A stretch of 64,000 bases of DNA from Paenibacillus sp. NFR01 (GCF_900111565.1 NZ_FOIK01000004.1:186001-250000), one strand, 5' to 3'. Numbered from the stretch's first letter, positions 51,683 through 60,369 are shown. A program made the numbers and translations. The notes: generated by a model not told the origin, from the sequence alone.

Positions 51683-52345
51683 TTATTGTGGACGCGTGTT
51701 TACTTCCAGAATCCAGATGTGCCCGTTATGGTCGACGGCATAGTCGAACCCAAGCTCCCCGATCCCCGGAAAATGGCGTTCCATGCTCTCGATGCACACC
51801 AGCGTCAGCCGGCGCATTTCCGCTTTTTTGGCGGATGTCCGGACGCGCGGCAAGGATCTGCGCAGGCCCGACCGGCAGCTCATCATGGTACCGCCCTTGC
51901 ATAGATTGGTGACAAATAACCCCGGGCGCGCCAGCCGTCCGACCATGGAGCGGAACTCCCAATGTGCCCCGTTCTTGACGACTTTGACCCGATAATCGAT
52001 CGGCCGCCCGGCGATCCGGGCCAGCGAGATGCCCTGCTGCATCAAATATCGTCTTCTTAACTTTACGCGTTCCAACGCTCTCCGCATGGTGCCAAAATCG
52101 CTGTAAACGCGTGTGGACGACATGTAGGTGAATCCATACCCGCGCGCATCCCGAAACACTTTGATGACCCCGTGCCCGCCGCCGCCTACGACAGGTTTGA
52201 TCACCACATTTCCGTATGTTCTCAGCATTTGCAGCAGCCCTGCCGGGCTGTATCCCTTCGTTTTTGGAATGTAACCGGCAATCCGCGGATCGCTGAGCAA
52301 CGCCTCGGTTTTCAGCCATTTGCTGGCCAGCTGTCTTCCCGCCAT
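51683..52345 (-). CDS. YheC/YheD-type ATP-grasp protein
   Basis: 220 residues. ATP-grasp features are visible: VVIKPVVGGGGHGVIKVF for the nucleotide loop, IDYRVKVVKNG, and a C-terminal metal-site segment GFDYAVDHNGHIWILEVNTR. The YheC/YheD group is associated with the spore coat in Bacillus; enzymatic activity is not known. The protein stops right after NTRPQ, a little earlier than family members that continue with a PDH-type tail, so the end may be slightly shortened. It stands alone between sda and the Nudix/GNAT group. Confidence 0.75.
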   Translation of the reverse strand: MAGRQLASKWLKTEALLSDPRIAGYIPKTKGYSPAGLLQMLRTYGNVVIKPVVGGGGHGVIKVFRDARGYGFTYMSSTRVYSDFGTMRRALERVKLRRRYLMQQGISLARIAGRPIDYRVKVVKNGAHWEFRSMVGRLARPGLFVTNLCKGGTMMSCRSGLRRSLPRVRTSAKKAEMRRLTLVCIESMERHFPGIGELGFDYAVDHNGHIWILEVNTRPQ

Positions 52346-52444
52346 TGTCCTCCCTCTCCTTTCGCCTCCTAGCCTACCCTATACTGTACTCAGAAAAGCG
52401 CCGTGCTTCCTGTATGATTGTCCGTGTAAGAAGGCGCTCACAGC

Positions 52445-52477
52445 AAAAAAGGGCATATGGCGTACTGCCTTATGCCC
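52445..52477 (-). terminator. Intrinsic terminator downstream of the Nudix gene
   Basis: On the minus strand GGGCATAAGGC (52477-52467) pairs with GCCATATGCCC (52461-52451), one mismatch, then six T (52450-52445). It lies about 100 bases past the Nudix stop; the gap between holds nothing else I can support. Confidence 0.75.
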
Positions 52478-52578
52478 CGGGAGTTCGGCCGGGCGGTCTA
52501 TGAAGCGGAAATCCATAGCCTATTTAATCATCAATCTTTCGGCTGCAGTTCAGGTCTTAACCCTCTCTGCCTCTTTTT

Positions 52579-53037
52579 TCAGCAGAGGATGACATGCTCT
52601 TCGGCCATCCCATCCTCATACCGGTCCATATGCGTCTCGAAGCAGCCTTCTCCCAGCAGCAAAGGAATTCTCCGCCGGAAGTTCGCCTGCATTGGAATAT
52701 GCTCCAGCTCGGAGAGCGGAATCCAGCTTGGCTTGCCTTCCCGGCTCTCCGTCTTTAACTCTCCCGAATATTCATACGTTATGTAATTAAAAATCATATA
52801 CCGTTCGTCGCCCGGATTCATATATTCGGCAATTCCCTTAAATTGCAAATGGGATACGTCCAGCCCCGTCTCTTCCTTCACTTCCCGGATGGCGCACTGG
52901 ATCGGACTCTCCCGGAACTCGACGCGGCCGCCTGGAGCAATGAACCCCCGGAAGTCGCCATGCTGCCGGTCGAGCAACAGGAGCCCGTCTTTTCCAATAA
53001 TCAAACAAACCGTATACAGCTTAATGTTCTCCGCCAT
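52579..53037 (-). CDS. Nudix hydrolase (first of four)
   Basis: 152 residues from ATG 53037, with GAGAGGGA six bases upstream. The Nudix box is GGRVEFRESPIQCAIREVKE followed by ETGLDV, with all catalytic Glu residues in place. The family cleaves nucleoside diphosphates linked to another group, such as oxidised dNTPs, NDP-sugars or ADP-ribose derivatives; substrate not predictable here. It ends the leftward group and is followed by a terminator. Confidence 0.88.
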   Translation of the reverse strand: MAENIKLYTVCLIIGKDGLLLLDRQHGDFRGFIAPGGRVEFRESPIQCAIREVKEETGLDVSHLQFKGIAEYMNPGDERYMIFNYITYEYSGELKTESREGKPSWIPLSELEHIPMQANFRRRIPLLLGEGCFETHMDRYEDGMAEEHVILC

Positions 53038-53118
53038 GTTCATTCCCTCTCGCTGCACCGCCTTCGCCGATCTTCGGACCTGAGCTAATACTCACCTGGG
53101 TTCCCATCCTTTCTAACT

Positions 53119-53622
53119 TCAAGCATGCCGCTCGTCCTCGATATCGTAGCCATGCTTCACCGTTCCAAGGACAGGAAAACGCTTGATTAACGCCTCCACT
53201 ACCGGCTTGACCGGCGGGCTGATCTCCGCAGGAAGTTCCGCAATATCGAAAAAGCGGTATTCCTGACTCTCCTCGTCCATCTTTAATTTGCCGGAATAGC
53301 GGGTACAAACATATACGACATCCAGGTTATGCACCTCATCGCCATTCGGGTAGATGTAATGCAGCCGTTCTCCTGAGAAAATATCAAAGATACTCAGCGC
53401 GTCCGCCGTCAACCCGGTCTCTTCCCGCAGCTCCCTGCGCGCTGTCTCTTCCGTGCTTTCCCCCAGGTCCATGCCGCCGCCGGGAAAACACCAGCAGCTG
53501 TTATCCGTCCTTCTCAGCATCAGCACCTGTCGCTGACCATTCAGCACGATGACGCTCGCACCGCATAGCAATAACGGTTTGTGCCCGATAAGTTTGCGCA
53601 TTTCCTGCACGTAACCGCCCAA
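53119..53622 (-). CDS. Nudix hydrolase (second), TTG start
   Basis: 167 residues from TTG 53622; AGGAGGGGTG is eight bases upstream, whereas the first in-frame ATG is seven codons later without such a signal. Nudix box: GGGMDLGESTEETARRELRE then ETGLTA. It has a full N-terminal strand region (LLLCGASVIVLNGQRQVLML). Substrate unknown. It follows the PPOX gene by about 34 bp and precedes another Nudix gene, in one leftward series. Confidence 0.86.
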   Translation of the reverse strand: MGGYVQEMRKLIGHKPLLLCGASVIVLNGQRQVLMLRRTDNSCWCFPGGGMDLGESTEETARRELREETGLTADALSIFDIFSGERLHYIYPNGDEVHNLDVVYVCTRYSGKLKMDEESQEYRFFDIAELPAEISPPVKPVVEALIKRFPVLGTVKHGYDIEDERHA

Positions 53623-53656
53623 AGTTCACCCCTCCTTTTCGCCGTTCGTTATCCTT

Positions 53657-54289
53657 TTAGTACAGGCGTTTGGTGTAGCTTTCCTGCTGGCTGGCCCGGA
53701 TGGCTTCCTCAGTGAACTTCTCCGACTTGACATGCGCAGCCAGAATCGCCGGCACGGACGGCAATTCTTCCGTCGCCATCCAAGACGAAGGCTCCCATAG
53801 ATGGGAACGCATAAAAGCCTTCGCGCAGTGGATAAAACATTCCTCCACCTGGACGCCGATCCCGAGCAGCGGCCGCTTCTCCTTGGCTTCCATCCGCGCC
53901 AGAATGTCCTCATCGCGGATAATAAACGCCCTGCCGTTGATCCGCAGCGTCTCCTTCAAGCCGGGAATTACGAATACCATTCCAACCTGCGGATTCTCCA
54001 AAATATTGCGCAGGGAATCGATTCTGCGGTTGCCCTGCCGTTCAGGAATGACCAGATGATGATCGTCCACTACCAGCACGGATCCCGGCGCATCGCCCCG
54101 CGGCGACACATCGCAGAAGCCAGCGGCATCGGAGGTCGCCAGGAAAAACAGCGGCGACAGCCCGATAAAATTCCGGCAATGCTCATCGAGATGCCCGATG
54201 ACCTTTTTCTGCACAAGTTCACTCGGATACCCCAAAAGCGCACGAATTTCTTCCTCGGACGTGATGATCTCTTGAAATGGATGATTCAT
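53657..54289 (-). CDS. PPOX-type FMN-dependent flavoprotein (MSMEG_1061-like)
   Basis: 210 residues. The split-barrel flavin fold is seen in PLFFLATSDAAGFCDVSPRG, VLVVDDHHLVIPERQGNRRI and NPQVGMVFVIPGLKETLRIN, and the C-terminal HCAKAFMRSHLWEPSSW is a strong marker for the MSMEG_1061 subgroup of pyridoxamine-phosphate-oxidase-like proteins. Such proteins bind FMN and reduce or sequester small molecules; they are not true PNPOx. The ATG overlaps the end of the upstream APH-like gene by four bases. Confidence 0.87.
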   Translation of the reverse strand: MNHPFQEIITSEEEIRALLGYPSELVQKKVIGHLDEHCRNFIGLSPLFFLATSDAAGFCDVSPRGDAPGSVLVVDDHHLVIPERQGNRRIDSLRNILENPQVGMVFVIPGLKETLRINGRAFIIRDEDILARMEAKEKRPLLGIGVQVEECFIHCAKAFMRSHLWEPSSWMATEELPSVPAILAAHVKSEKFTEEAIRASQQESYTKRLY

Positions 54290-55293
54290 AAGCTGTTCCT
54301 CGATTCTTGGTTAGTTATACCGGTCATGCCCCGGTAGGCATCCAGCGACTTCGAGACCAGCTCCTGTTCCTGAATGCCGTAATGCGTATAAAGTTTGACC
54401 GGGAAAAAAATGCCCTCCATGATGGCCGTGCGGACATCTGCCGCAAACTGGGCATCATCGTAAATCTCTCTTATGTGTTGGTTGAGAGCTTGGTAGTACT
54501 GATCGAAAATACGGAACGTCGCTTCCGGGCCATGAAACAGGTCATGCACAAACAACATCATTAAATCCTCGGTGCATAAGCCAAGCTTTACCGCTTCCAG
54601 ATCAATGAGGCACAACTTGCCCTGCGTGCTTAACGGATATAATAGATTGCCGACGTTCAAATCGCCATGGATCAGCGTCGTATTGCGGAATGCCGCAACC
54701 CGCTCCATATGGGCCGGGGCTTGTTCACGCAAACCGCTTAGGCTTTCCTCATAAAGGCCAAACTGTTCATCGCCAAAAGAGTAGGGATTCCGCTTTTTAA
54801 ACTCCTGGTAATCCCGCTCCAGATATCCAAGATGCCGGAGGTATTCTTCGAGATTGGCCAAATGCTGCGGCGGAGCTATTTCGCGGCTGCCCCATGAAAC
54901 CGCATGGAACTGTGCAATGCTTTCGATTATAGCTGCCCGCTTAACCGGATCGACAGGTACCTCCCAGTCAGCCAGGCTGCGGTGCGTTTCAGCCAAGTGA
55001 TCCATCAGCAAAATGCTTTCTTGCGCGGACGGATCATAATCGTTGTAATAGACTTTCGGAAGCGGTACGTCCTTACCGGCGTAATGCTTGTACATTTTAT
55101 TCTCATAGGTTAGCGCTTCCGATGCTGTGCATTTCTCAACAAGCGCAAGGGAGCCATGCGACTGTTTCCGCACATCAAAGCGGGTGAGCGCGGCGCGGTC
55201 CCGCCGGTCATGTCCGGTAGCTTGGATATTTTGAATGCCGGAAACGCCGCTTAATTGCAATGCCTCACGAATCTGCTCTTCCTGCAAAGGCAT
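54286..55293 (-). CDS. APH-like phosphotransferase
   Basis: 335 residues with the aminoglycoside-phosphotransferase/choline-kinase fold. The catalytic loop reads LIHGDLNVGNLLYP, the metal-binding Asp lies in LCLIDLEAVKLG, and the N-lobe has EALTYENKMYKHYA and SILLMDHLAE. Such kinases phosphorylate small hydroxylated molecules, including antibiotics, sugars, or choline-type alcohols. The target cannot be named. It overlaps the PPOX gene by four bases (ATGA) and follows the VOC gene by about 20 bp. Confidence 0.83.
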   Translation of the reverse strand: MPLQEEQIREALQLSGVSGIQNIQATGHDRRDRAALTRFDVRKQSHGSLALVEKCTASEALTYENKMYKHYAGKDVPLPKVYYNDYDPSAQESILLMDHLAETHRSLADWEVPVDPVKRAAIIESIAQFHAVSWGSREIAPPQHLANLEEYLRHLGYLERDYQEFKKRNPYSFGDEQFGLYEESLSGLREQAPAHMERVAAFRNTTLIHGDLNVGNLLYPLSTQGKLCLIDLEAVKLGLCTEDLMMLFVHDLFHGPEATFRIFDQYYQALNQHIREIYDDAQFAADVRTAIMEGIFFPVKLYTHYGIQEQELVSKSLDAYRGMTGITNQESRNSL

Positions 55294-55313
55294 ATGGTCT
55301 GCTCCCCTCCCTT

Positions 55314-55745
55314 CTAAAAGTCGATCATCGCTCCGTACTCGTTAAACACCCCGGTCGGATTCCAGGCGACTTCCCACAGGTTATTTTCCGGGTCCATAAA
55401 ATGTCCCGTCCGGCCGCCCCAGACCGCATCATGCGGTTCCTTGAGGATTTTGCCGCCTTTGTCCCGGATCTGGCTCATCACATTATCGACCTGGGCAGCT
55501 TCGGTTACGTTCAGCGACAACGTTACGCCTTTAAACGTTCCCGGAGTCTCGCTCAACTCAAGACCCGCGTCCTCCAGCATCGACTTCAGCGGATAAATGG
55601 ACAGCAACACGCCGGCCGTCTTGAATACGGCGTAATCATCCGAGCTGATTTCCGTTTCCGCCCAGCCCAGACCCAGATAAAATCTGCGCAGTACCGCCAC
55701 ATCGTAAGCACCGATCGTCAACAAGCTGATTTTTGCCGGTATCAT
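55314..55745 (-). CDS. VOC-family protein (glyoxalase/bleomycin-resistance fold)
   Basis: 143 residues, two beta-alpha-beta-beta-beta modules as in VOC proteins: LLTIGAYDVAVLRRFYLGLG opens the first, and GHFMDPENNLWEVAWNP closes the second with a metal-ligand Glu. The DPxGN-type motif appears as DPENN. Family members act on glyoxal adducts, antibiotics (fosfomycin, bleomycin) or aromatics, or only bind ligands. No indication of which applies. Confidence 0.82.
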   Translation of the reverse strand: MIPAKISLLTIGAYDVAVLRRFYLGLGWAETEISSDDYAVFKTAGVLLSIYPLKSMLEDAGLELSETPGTFKGVTLSLNVTEAAQVDNVMSQIRDKGGKILKEPHDAVWGGRTGHFMDPENNLWEVAWNPTGVFNEYGAMIDF

Positions 55746-55771
55746 GATTGGATTCCTTCTTTCGAGTAATG

Positions 55772-56239
55772 TTAGGCTCCGTCTAGTCCAAGCTCCATGG
55801 GTATGAAGCGGATGCCATGGACCGCCTGTTCTTCCTGAACGGGAATGAACCCGTTGCCGCGGTAAAAACCGACGGAATTGGGCGATGAATTCACCGTTAC
55901 CGTCTTGGCTCCCAATTGTTCCAGATACCCCGCCGCATGCCGAAGCAAACTTGTCCCAATGCCCGCCCCGCGGAAATCATTATGGATAAAAAGCATGGAG
56001 ATATGCTGAACGTTCCTCACTTCGATCATACCGGCGAGCCGCCCGTCACAGTAGGCAACAAACATCTGATGATCCTTGCCGAATCTCTCTTGAACGGCCC
56101 TCGCGTCGATAAACTTGTAAAACTGTTGAATGCCTTCGGGGGTGTACCATGGAGCAATCTGCTCGTCAAACGATTCATGGACCAATTGCAGGATCGGCGC
56201 CAATTCGGTAATCCCCGGCGTACGGATATCCGTATTCAT
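55772..56239 (-). CDS. GNAT-family N-acetyltransferase
   Basis: 155 residues. Acetyl-CoA-binding loop at IHNDFRGAGIGTSLLRHAAG, preceded by the strand MIEVRNVQHISMLFI, and a C-terminal VNSSPNSVGFYRGNGF motif common in general GNAT enzymes. Acceptor unknown. It lies three bases from the stop of the C39-like gene. Confidence 0.85.
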   Translation of the reverse strand: MNTDIRTPGITELAPILQLVHESFDEQIAPWYTPEGIQQFYKFIDARAVQERFGKDHQMFVAYCDGRLAGMIEVRNVQHISMLFIHNDFRGAGIGTSLLRHAAGYLEQLGAKTVTVNSSPNSVGFYRGNGFIPVQEEQAVHGIRFIPMELGLDGA

Positions 56240-56241
56240 TA

Positions 56242-56682
56242 CTATTTTACACCCCCCGTTTCCGCTCGCTGCACGATAATATAGCTATTCCGGTTAAAGG
56301 GCAGCCAGGTCTGCCATAGTGCCTGGAGCTCGCCAATGGAGATTTTACGGTTATACAGCGTCTCCTTGCAGTTGGCCCTATACGCCAGCGAATCCGCCAA
56401 GTAAAAAAACACTTCATCATAGCCCACGACCGGCACAAAATGCAGATAGCGTTTGCCAGGAACTTCGCGGATAAAAGTCCCGAAGTGTCTCAGAACATAA
56501 GCGCTGGAGAATGCGGCGCATTTAACATGCTGCTGCAGGTCAACCCGGTTGGCGGAGGGAATGAGATGAGCAGGAGGAACGGTGCGGGAGAGGCCGGAGT
56601 CTTTTTTCGGAAAAGGATAATAGTAGAGCAAAATCAACGCCGTAGCTGCAACCCATATTAATAGAAGGGAAATGGCTAACAT
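56242..56682 (-). CDS. Shortened C39-like peptidase-fold protein with N-terminal anchor
   Basis: 146 residues. An N-terminal hydrophobic helix (AISLLLIWVAATALILLYYY) is followed by HVKCAAFSSAYVLRHFG, which resembles the cysteine half of C39-type papain-like proteins, and then YLHFVPVVGYDEVFFYLADS, which resembles the histidine half. In the family these two halves are normally separated by some 60 residues; here only about ten separate them. This points to an internal in-frame deletion, so catalytic function is doubtful. Adjacent to the VanZ gene with a two-base gap. Confidence 0.55.
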   Translation of the reverse strand: MLAISLLLIWVAATALILLYYYPFPKKDSGLSRTVPPAHLIPSANRVDLQQHVKCAAFSSAYVLRHFGTFIREVPGKRYLHFVPVVGYDEVFFYLADSLAYRANCKETLYNRKISIGELQALWQTWLPFNRNSYIIVQRAETGGVK

Positions 56683-56684
56683 TG

Positions 56685-57125
56685 CTATTGCCTCCTCTCA
56701 CGAACCCATTTCGTTTGGCCGGCTTGGCAGATGCCGTACCCGATCGCAGCCCCGGCAGTATTCAAAATCACGTCGTCGACGTCAAAAGTGCCCCGCAGCG
56801 ACAACATCTGCACCAGCTCCAGCAAGAACAGCGCAAAAATGAAGCCTGCAATGAACCGGCCCCAAGACACTCGGACAATCATCGGCACGGCCAATCCAAA
56901 CGGAATAAACACGCCGATGTTACCAAGCAAATTGATTGCCGATGCCCGCAGATTGAAATCGTTCACGTTCAAATACTGCTTCATGGTATGAAACGGAATC
57001 AGGTTGTACGTATATTCTTCAAGCCGATGCGAGCTTCGGCCGAACCCCCAGAACATCCAGTACAGCAGCAACAGCAGGTATGCGGTGATGAGCACAACAA
57101 TGATTTTTCTAAGCATGGTATTCAC
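56685..57125 (-). CDS. VanZ-family membrane protein
   Basis: 146 residues with four hydrophobic helices (IIVVLITAYLLLLLYWMFWG; LLGNIGVFIPFGLAVPMIVR; FIAGFIFALFLLELVQML; VILNTAGAAIGYGICQ) and the VanZ-like motifs NLIPFHTMKQY, NLLGNIGVFIPFG and RGTFDVDDVILNTAG. VanZ proteins confer low-level teicoplanin resistance in some vancomycin-resistance clusters, but most homologues, like this one outside a van cluster, have no known role. Confidence 0.88.
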   Translation of the reverse strand: MNTMLRKIIVVLITAYLLLLLYWMFWGFGRSSHRLEEYTYNLIPFHTMKQYLNVNDFNLRASAINLLGNIGVFIPFGLAVPMIVRVSWGRFIAGFIFALFLLELVQMLSLRGTFDVDDVILNTAGAAIGYGICQAGQTKWVRERRQ

Positions 57126-57142
57126 TGCGATTAATCTCCTGG

Positions 57143-57171
57143 TTGAAAAGGGAATGTTTTCTACTTATTAT
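57143..57171 (+). promoter_or_regulatory. Probable sigma-A promoter of the Excalibur-domain protein
   Basis: TTGAAA (57143-57148), 17-bp spacer, TATTAT (57166-57171), 31 bases before ATG 57202. Confidence 0.55.
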
Positions 57172-57201
57172 ATTCTTATTCTATGAGAGGGGGAAACGTA
57201 G

Positions 57202-57459
57202 ATGAAGAAGAAACTCATCGTAATATGCGGCATCCTGTTGCTGGCATTAAATGCTTCTTCGGTAAATGCGGCAACAAAAGCCGAGAAATTTAAAAACTGT
57301 ACGGAACTGAATGGGGTATACAAAGGCGGCGTCGCCCAATCTTCGGACGTCAAAAACCAAGGCGGCAAAACCAAATACAAACCTTATGTATCCAAAGAGC
57401 TTTATGATCTAAACCGCAAGATGGATCGGGATAAAGATTTGATTGCCTGTGAAAAATAA
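57202..57459 (+). CDS. Secreted Excalibur calcium-binding-domain protein
   Basis: 85 residues. Signal peptide (KKKLIVICGILLLALNASSVNA), then the Excalibur signature FKNCTELNGVYKGGVA and DRDKDLIACEK, where the conserved Cys pair and the Asp-rich DRDKD loop would bind calcium. These small domains occur on secreted or surface proteins. It is the only rightward gene in this part of the window and is likely monocistronic. Low predicted GC relative to the left half of the window. Confidence 0.85.
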   Translation: MKKKLIVICGILLLALNASSVNAATKAEKFKNCTELNGVYKGGVAQSSDVKNQGGKTKYKPYVSKELYDLNRKMDRDKDLIACEK

Positions 57460-57471
57460 CCGGGCCAAACA

Positions 57472-58005
57472 TCAGTCCTCCAGCTTATACCCGTATTTAT
57501 CCATCAACTTATGGGATAATCCCAGCGCTTCCTGCCGGTTCTGCGCGGGTGCGGCAATCATAAAGCCGTCGGACGGCGACCAGGTTTTGGCGTCCCCGTT
57601 CTTGAGCACGTTGATGCTGAATTGTGTAAGGTCATCATTGGCGAAAAACATGCCATAAATGTATCCGTCGGCGGTTACCGCCCCCTGATCATTGATGGTA
57701 CGAAAGCCGGAATAAACTGGACTGGCGTTCTCTCCATCGTACATAATCTCCAGTGCGCTCCGGTCATTCGGCACTTTGGGAACACTGTTTCCGGTAAAGT
57801 CGATCGTTCCCCGAAATGATTTTTTACCGGTTACATGACTTCGCAGCTTACCGTCGATATGCACTTTAACCTTCTCCGCCATCTGCTCGTTGCCCAGTTG
57901 ATAGTAAACTCCTTCCAGCGTGACTTCGTAGTGCTTGGGCGTGAAATACCAGATTCCAAAAGCAGCCACGATCAGGGCCAGTACGGCGAGCATCTTGGAT
58001 TTCAT
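57472..58005 (-). CDS. Unknown anchored protein, 177 residues
   Basis: N-terminal hydrophobic segment (MLAVLALIVAAFGIWYF) suits a membrane anchor or signal. The rest looks like an extracellular beta-rich domain (KVHIDGKLRSHVTGKKSFRG; GYIYGMFFANDDLTQFSINV). No family recognised. Its ATG overlaps the stop of the upstream GNAT gene by four bases (ATGA), so it is translated together with it. Confidence 0.7.
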   Translation of the reverse strand: MKSKMLAVLALIVAAFGIWYFTPKHYEVTLEGVYYQLGNEQMAEKVKVHIDGKLRSHVTGKKSFRGTIDFTGNSVPKVPNDRSALEIMYDGENASPVYSGFRTINDQGAVTADGYIYGMFFANDDLTQFSINVLKNGDAKTWSPSDGFMIAAPAQNRQEALGLSHKLMDKYGYKLED

Positions 58006-58433
58006 GCTTCCTCCTTCATGCTTTTCGTCATTACGGCTTCTGTTGTTACTGCGTAACCGGCTTTGCTATAGGCTTTTTGAGCTTGCCCGTTGCTTGCACT
58101 CGTCAGGATTTTGACCGAATCCGCCCCCCGTTTGGCGAGTTCTTCTTCCAGGCACCGGATTAACCCCTGCGCATAGCCGTTTCCGCGTGCTTCTTCCCGG
58201 ACATACATTTCCGTAATTTCGCCTTGCAGCTCCGAATAGCAAAAGGATTGGAAGAACTGGGCGCACGCAAAGCCGACAACAGTATTGCCATCGACCGCCA
58301 CAGCCACGAGTTCATTCGAGTGCCGCAGGCTATTGATCACACCGGGAGGGTCCCGCTCTACGCCGTTGAACAAAACATTCAGTTCGCTTAGTGCCGCCGC
58401 ATCTTCTTCCGTCGCCATCCGGATCGTCGTCAT
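58002..58433 (-). CDS. GNAT-family N-acetyltransferase
   Basis: 143 residues. Acetyl-CoA-binding motif TEMYVREEARGNGYAQGLIR; the C-terminal part has ILTSASNGQAQKAYSKAGYA. Overlaps by four bases with both the unknown anchored protein downstream and the Nudix gene upstream, so the three are translationally coupled. Acceptor unknown. Confidence 0.85.
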   Translation of the reverse strand: MTTIRMATEEDAAALSELNVLFNGVERDPPGVINSLRHSNELVAVAVDGNTVVGFACAQFFQSFCYSELQGEITEMYVREEARGNGYAQGLIRCLEEELAKRGADSVKILTSASNGQAQKAYSKAGYAVTTEAVMTKSMKEEA

Positions 58434-58912
58434 CGGCTCGCTTCCTTCAAGTAGAACAGAATGCCCGCCCGGTCCACATCCGAAAATTGCAGCGGATCCT
58501 CCGCCATTAACACAGCCAGTTCATCGACGGCAATCCAGCGGATTCCCGTAGTTTCATCACCAGCTCCGAGCAGTTCTCCTTCCGCTCTGCAGCGGAAATA
58601 ATACCCGGTCGAATCCACCGGCCCGCGGACCGTCTGGTACACGGCAAAAGGGCGCAGGCATTCCACCTCAAAATGGGGATTCAGGCCGCAGGTGTCGATC
58701 CGGCTCTCGCTGCCTTCAACAGTCACCACCGTCAGTCCCGTTTCTTCATACACCTCGCGCTTTAAGGCTTCGAGAATAGGTTCATACATGTCCAGTCTCC
58801 CGCCGGGCAGCTCCAGCGCCTGTTCATTCTTTTTATTGCGGGTCTGAATCACAATTTCCGTGGTCCCGTTTATGCAGCGTTCAATAAAAGCTCTGGCATT
58901 TACATAGAACAT
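58430..58912 (-). CDS. Nudix hydrolase (third)
   Basis: 160 residues. Nudix box: GGRLDMYEPILEALKREVYE then ETGLTVV, all catalytic Glu residues present. The N-terminal MFYVNARAFIERCINGT is a Nudix-type strand. Substrate unknown. Overlaps the GNAT gene by four bases; the upstream GNAT gene ends one base before. Confidence 0.87.
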   Translation of the reverse strand: MFYVNARAFIERCINGTTEIVIQTRNKKNEQALELPGGRLDMYEPILEALKREVYEETGLTVVTVEGSESRIDTCGLNPHFEVECLRPFAVYQTVRGPVDSTGYYFRCRAEGELLGAGDETTGIRWIAVDELAVLMAEDPLQFSDVDRAGILFYLKEASR

Positions 58913-59473
58913 CTACAAATTCCCCCCTACTTTCACTGTCGCCCACTCGTCCGCCAATATCGCGTACTGATAGGCATCATGCCATATCGGCCGGCCATCG
59001 TCGGTGCTCCGGAAAAAAGCTTCCTGCAAGAGATGTCCCTCGCGGCGCATCCCTAAACGCTCCAGCAGCTTCCACGACGAAGCGTTGTCAGGATTACACA
59101 TGGCAATGATCCGGTGCGCGCCCAGTTCCTCAAAGGCATGCTGCATCACACGCCGGCTGGCTTCCGTGGCATATCCGTGGCCATAATAAACCGGGTTAAA
59201 AATATACCCCAGTTCCCATGTTCTGAACTCCTGCGGCCCCGTTTGGTTGAAGTAGATGTGGCCGATCATTTTTCCAGTATCCTTTAACACCGCCGCCAGA
59301 AAAATGTCGCCGCCCGACCGCTCCGCCGCCATTTCCTTGCACTCTTCCGGACTGCTCACCGAACCCGGTTCAAATCGCAGGACTTCTTCTATCGATAAAT
59401 ACTCGTGCAGATCCTGCCAATCCTCCGGCCGGAAATTCCGCACTACCAATCGTTCTGTCTCCAGATTAATCAT
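58913..59473 (-). CDS. RimJ/RimL-type N-acetyltransferase
   Basis: 186 residues. Opens with LETERLVVRNFRPEDWQDLH, a hallmark of the RimJ/RimL branch, with the acetyl-CoA loop at NPVYYGHGYATEASRRVM and the CNPDNASSWKLLERLGMRRE tail motif. It may acetylate a protein N-terminus or a small amine. It overlaps by eight bases the GNAT gene downstream order (59466-59473). Confidence 0.87.
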   Translation of the reverse strand: MINLETERLVVRNFRPEDWQDLHEYLSIEEVLRFEPGSVSSPEECKEMAAERSGGDIFLAAVLKDTGKMIGHIYFNQTGPQEFRTWELGYIFNPVYYGHGYATEASRRVMQHAFEELGAHRIIAMCNPDNASSWKLLERLGMRREGHLLQEAFFRSTDDGRPIWHDAYQYAILADEWATVKVGGNL

Positions 59474-59900
59474 AGGATTCTTGTCTCCTTATGTACTGAA
59501 TCATTCCCGCACTGTACGCTTCACTCGGTCTCTCCATAAACCCGAAGCGGGTGTAGAACTCTTCCTTGCCTTTGGCTGACATCAGCCCGACCATGCCTCC
59601 AGGCGGACAAATTCCGGTGACATACGCCATGAGTTCCGTCATGATTTTACTGCCGAGTCCCATTCTCTGATAAGCGGGCAACACGATAAGATCCTGGATA
59701 TAAAACGTAAACCCGCCGTCTCCGATAACTCTTCCATATCCAACAATTAGTCCTTCATGCTCTAAACAAACGGCAAATAACGTATGATCGAGTCCAGCCT
59801 GAATAGCCGCTTCATCTTTAGGGCTGCCCCAGCCCACCATCTCTCTTAACCGGATATAATCCGCTGCAGGAATTTGCTGCTTAAGCACTTTTATACTCAT
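59466..59900 (-). CDS. GNAT-family N-acetyltransferase
   Basis: 144 residues. YIQDLIVLPAYQRMGLGSKI is the acetyl-CoA-binding motif; MVGLMSAKGKEEFYTRFGF is the usual C-terminal motif. Resembles small-molecule GNAT enzymes. It overlaps the RimJ-type gene by eight bases and ends four bases before the start region of the next GNAT gene, so the three form one unit. Confidence 0.85.
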   Translation of the reverse strand: MSIKVLKQQIPAADYIRLREMVGWGSPKDEAAIQAGLDHTLFAVCLEHEGLIVGYGRVIGDGGFTFYIQDLIVLPAYQRMGLGSKIMTELMAYVTGICPPGGMVGLMSAKGKEEFYTRFGFMERPSEAYSAGMIQYIRRQESYD

Positions 59901-59904
59901 GAGT

Positions 59905-60369
59905 TCACGATCCTTTTGGCTTCAAAAGGTAGGCACGCGGATAAAAACCGTATTTCGCATAAAAACGAAAAACCTGTTCATTGCCGAACAATACCGAAAT
60001 GCCGATGTTATGCACGCCTTGCCCGCCGAGCCAGCGCAGCATCCGATCCATCAGTTCGTGTCCAAGACCGCAGCCTCTATATTCATCCAAAACATACAAG
60101 GAGTCGATCTCGCCTTGGCCTTGCTGATCTATCGAAGCGATGCCGTACCCTACAAGCGTATCAGCCGCCCCCTCTTGCACAAGAATGACCTTTAGAGAAC
60201 CTAATTCCGCCCGTTCCCGCAGGGCTTTGACTCGATCATCATATGTATTTTTTGCTATCTGCTCTGCAAAATGAACGGATAACGCAGCGTGATGATCCCT
60301 TAGCCGCTCCCATAAGGGCCGGACCTGTTCCAGCGATGTATGATCGGTGTCCACATATCTGATGCCCAA
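59905..60369 (-). CDS. GNAT-family N-acetyltransferase
   Basis: 154 residues. YVLDEYRGCGLGHELMDRML is the acetyl-CoA-binding loop, followed by GISVLFGNEQVFRFYAKYGF, the tail motif. Third GNAT gene in a row on the minus strand. Sequence is different enough from the neighbours that they are not simple recent duplicates. Confidence 0.85.
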   Translation of the reverse strand: MGIRYVDTDHTSLEQVRPLWERLRDHHAALSVHFAEQIAKNTYDDRVKALRERAELGSLKVILVQEGAADTLVGYGIASIDQQGQGEIDSLYVLDEYRGCGLGHELMDRMLRWLGGQGVHNIGISVLFGNEQVFRFYAKYGFYPRAYLLKPKGS

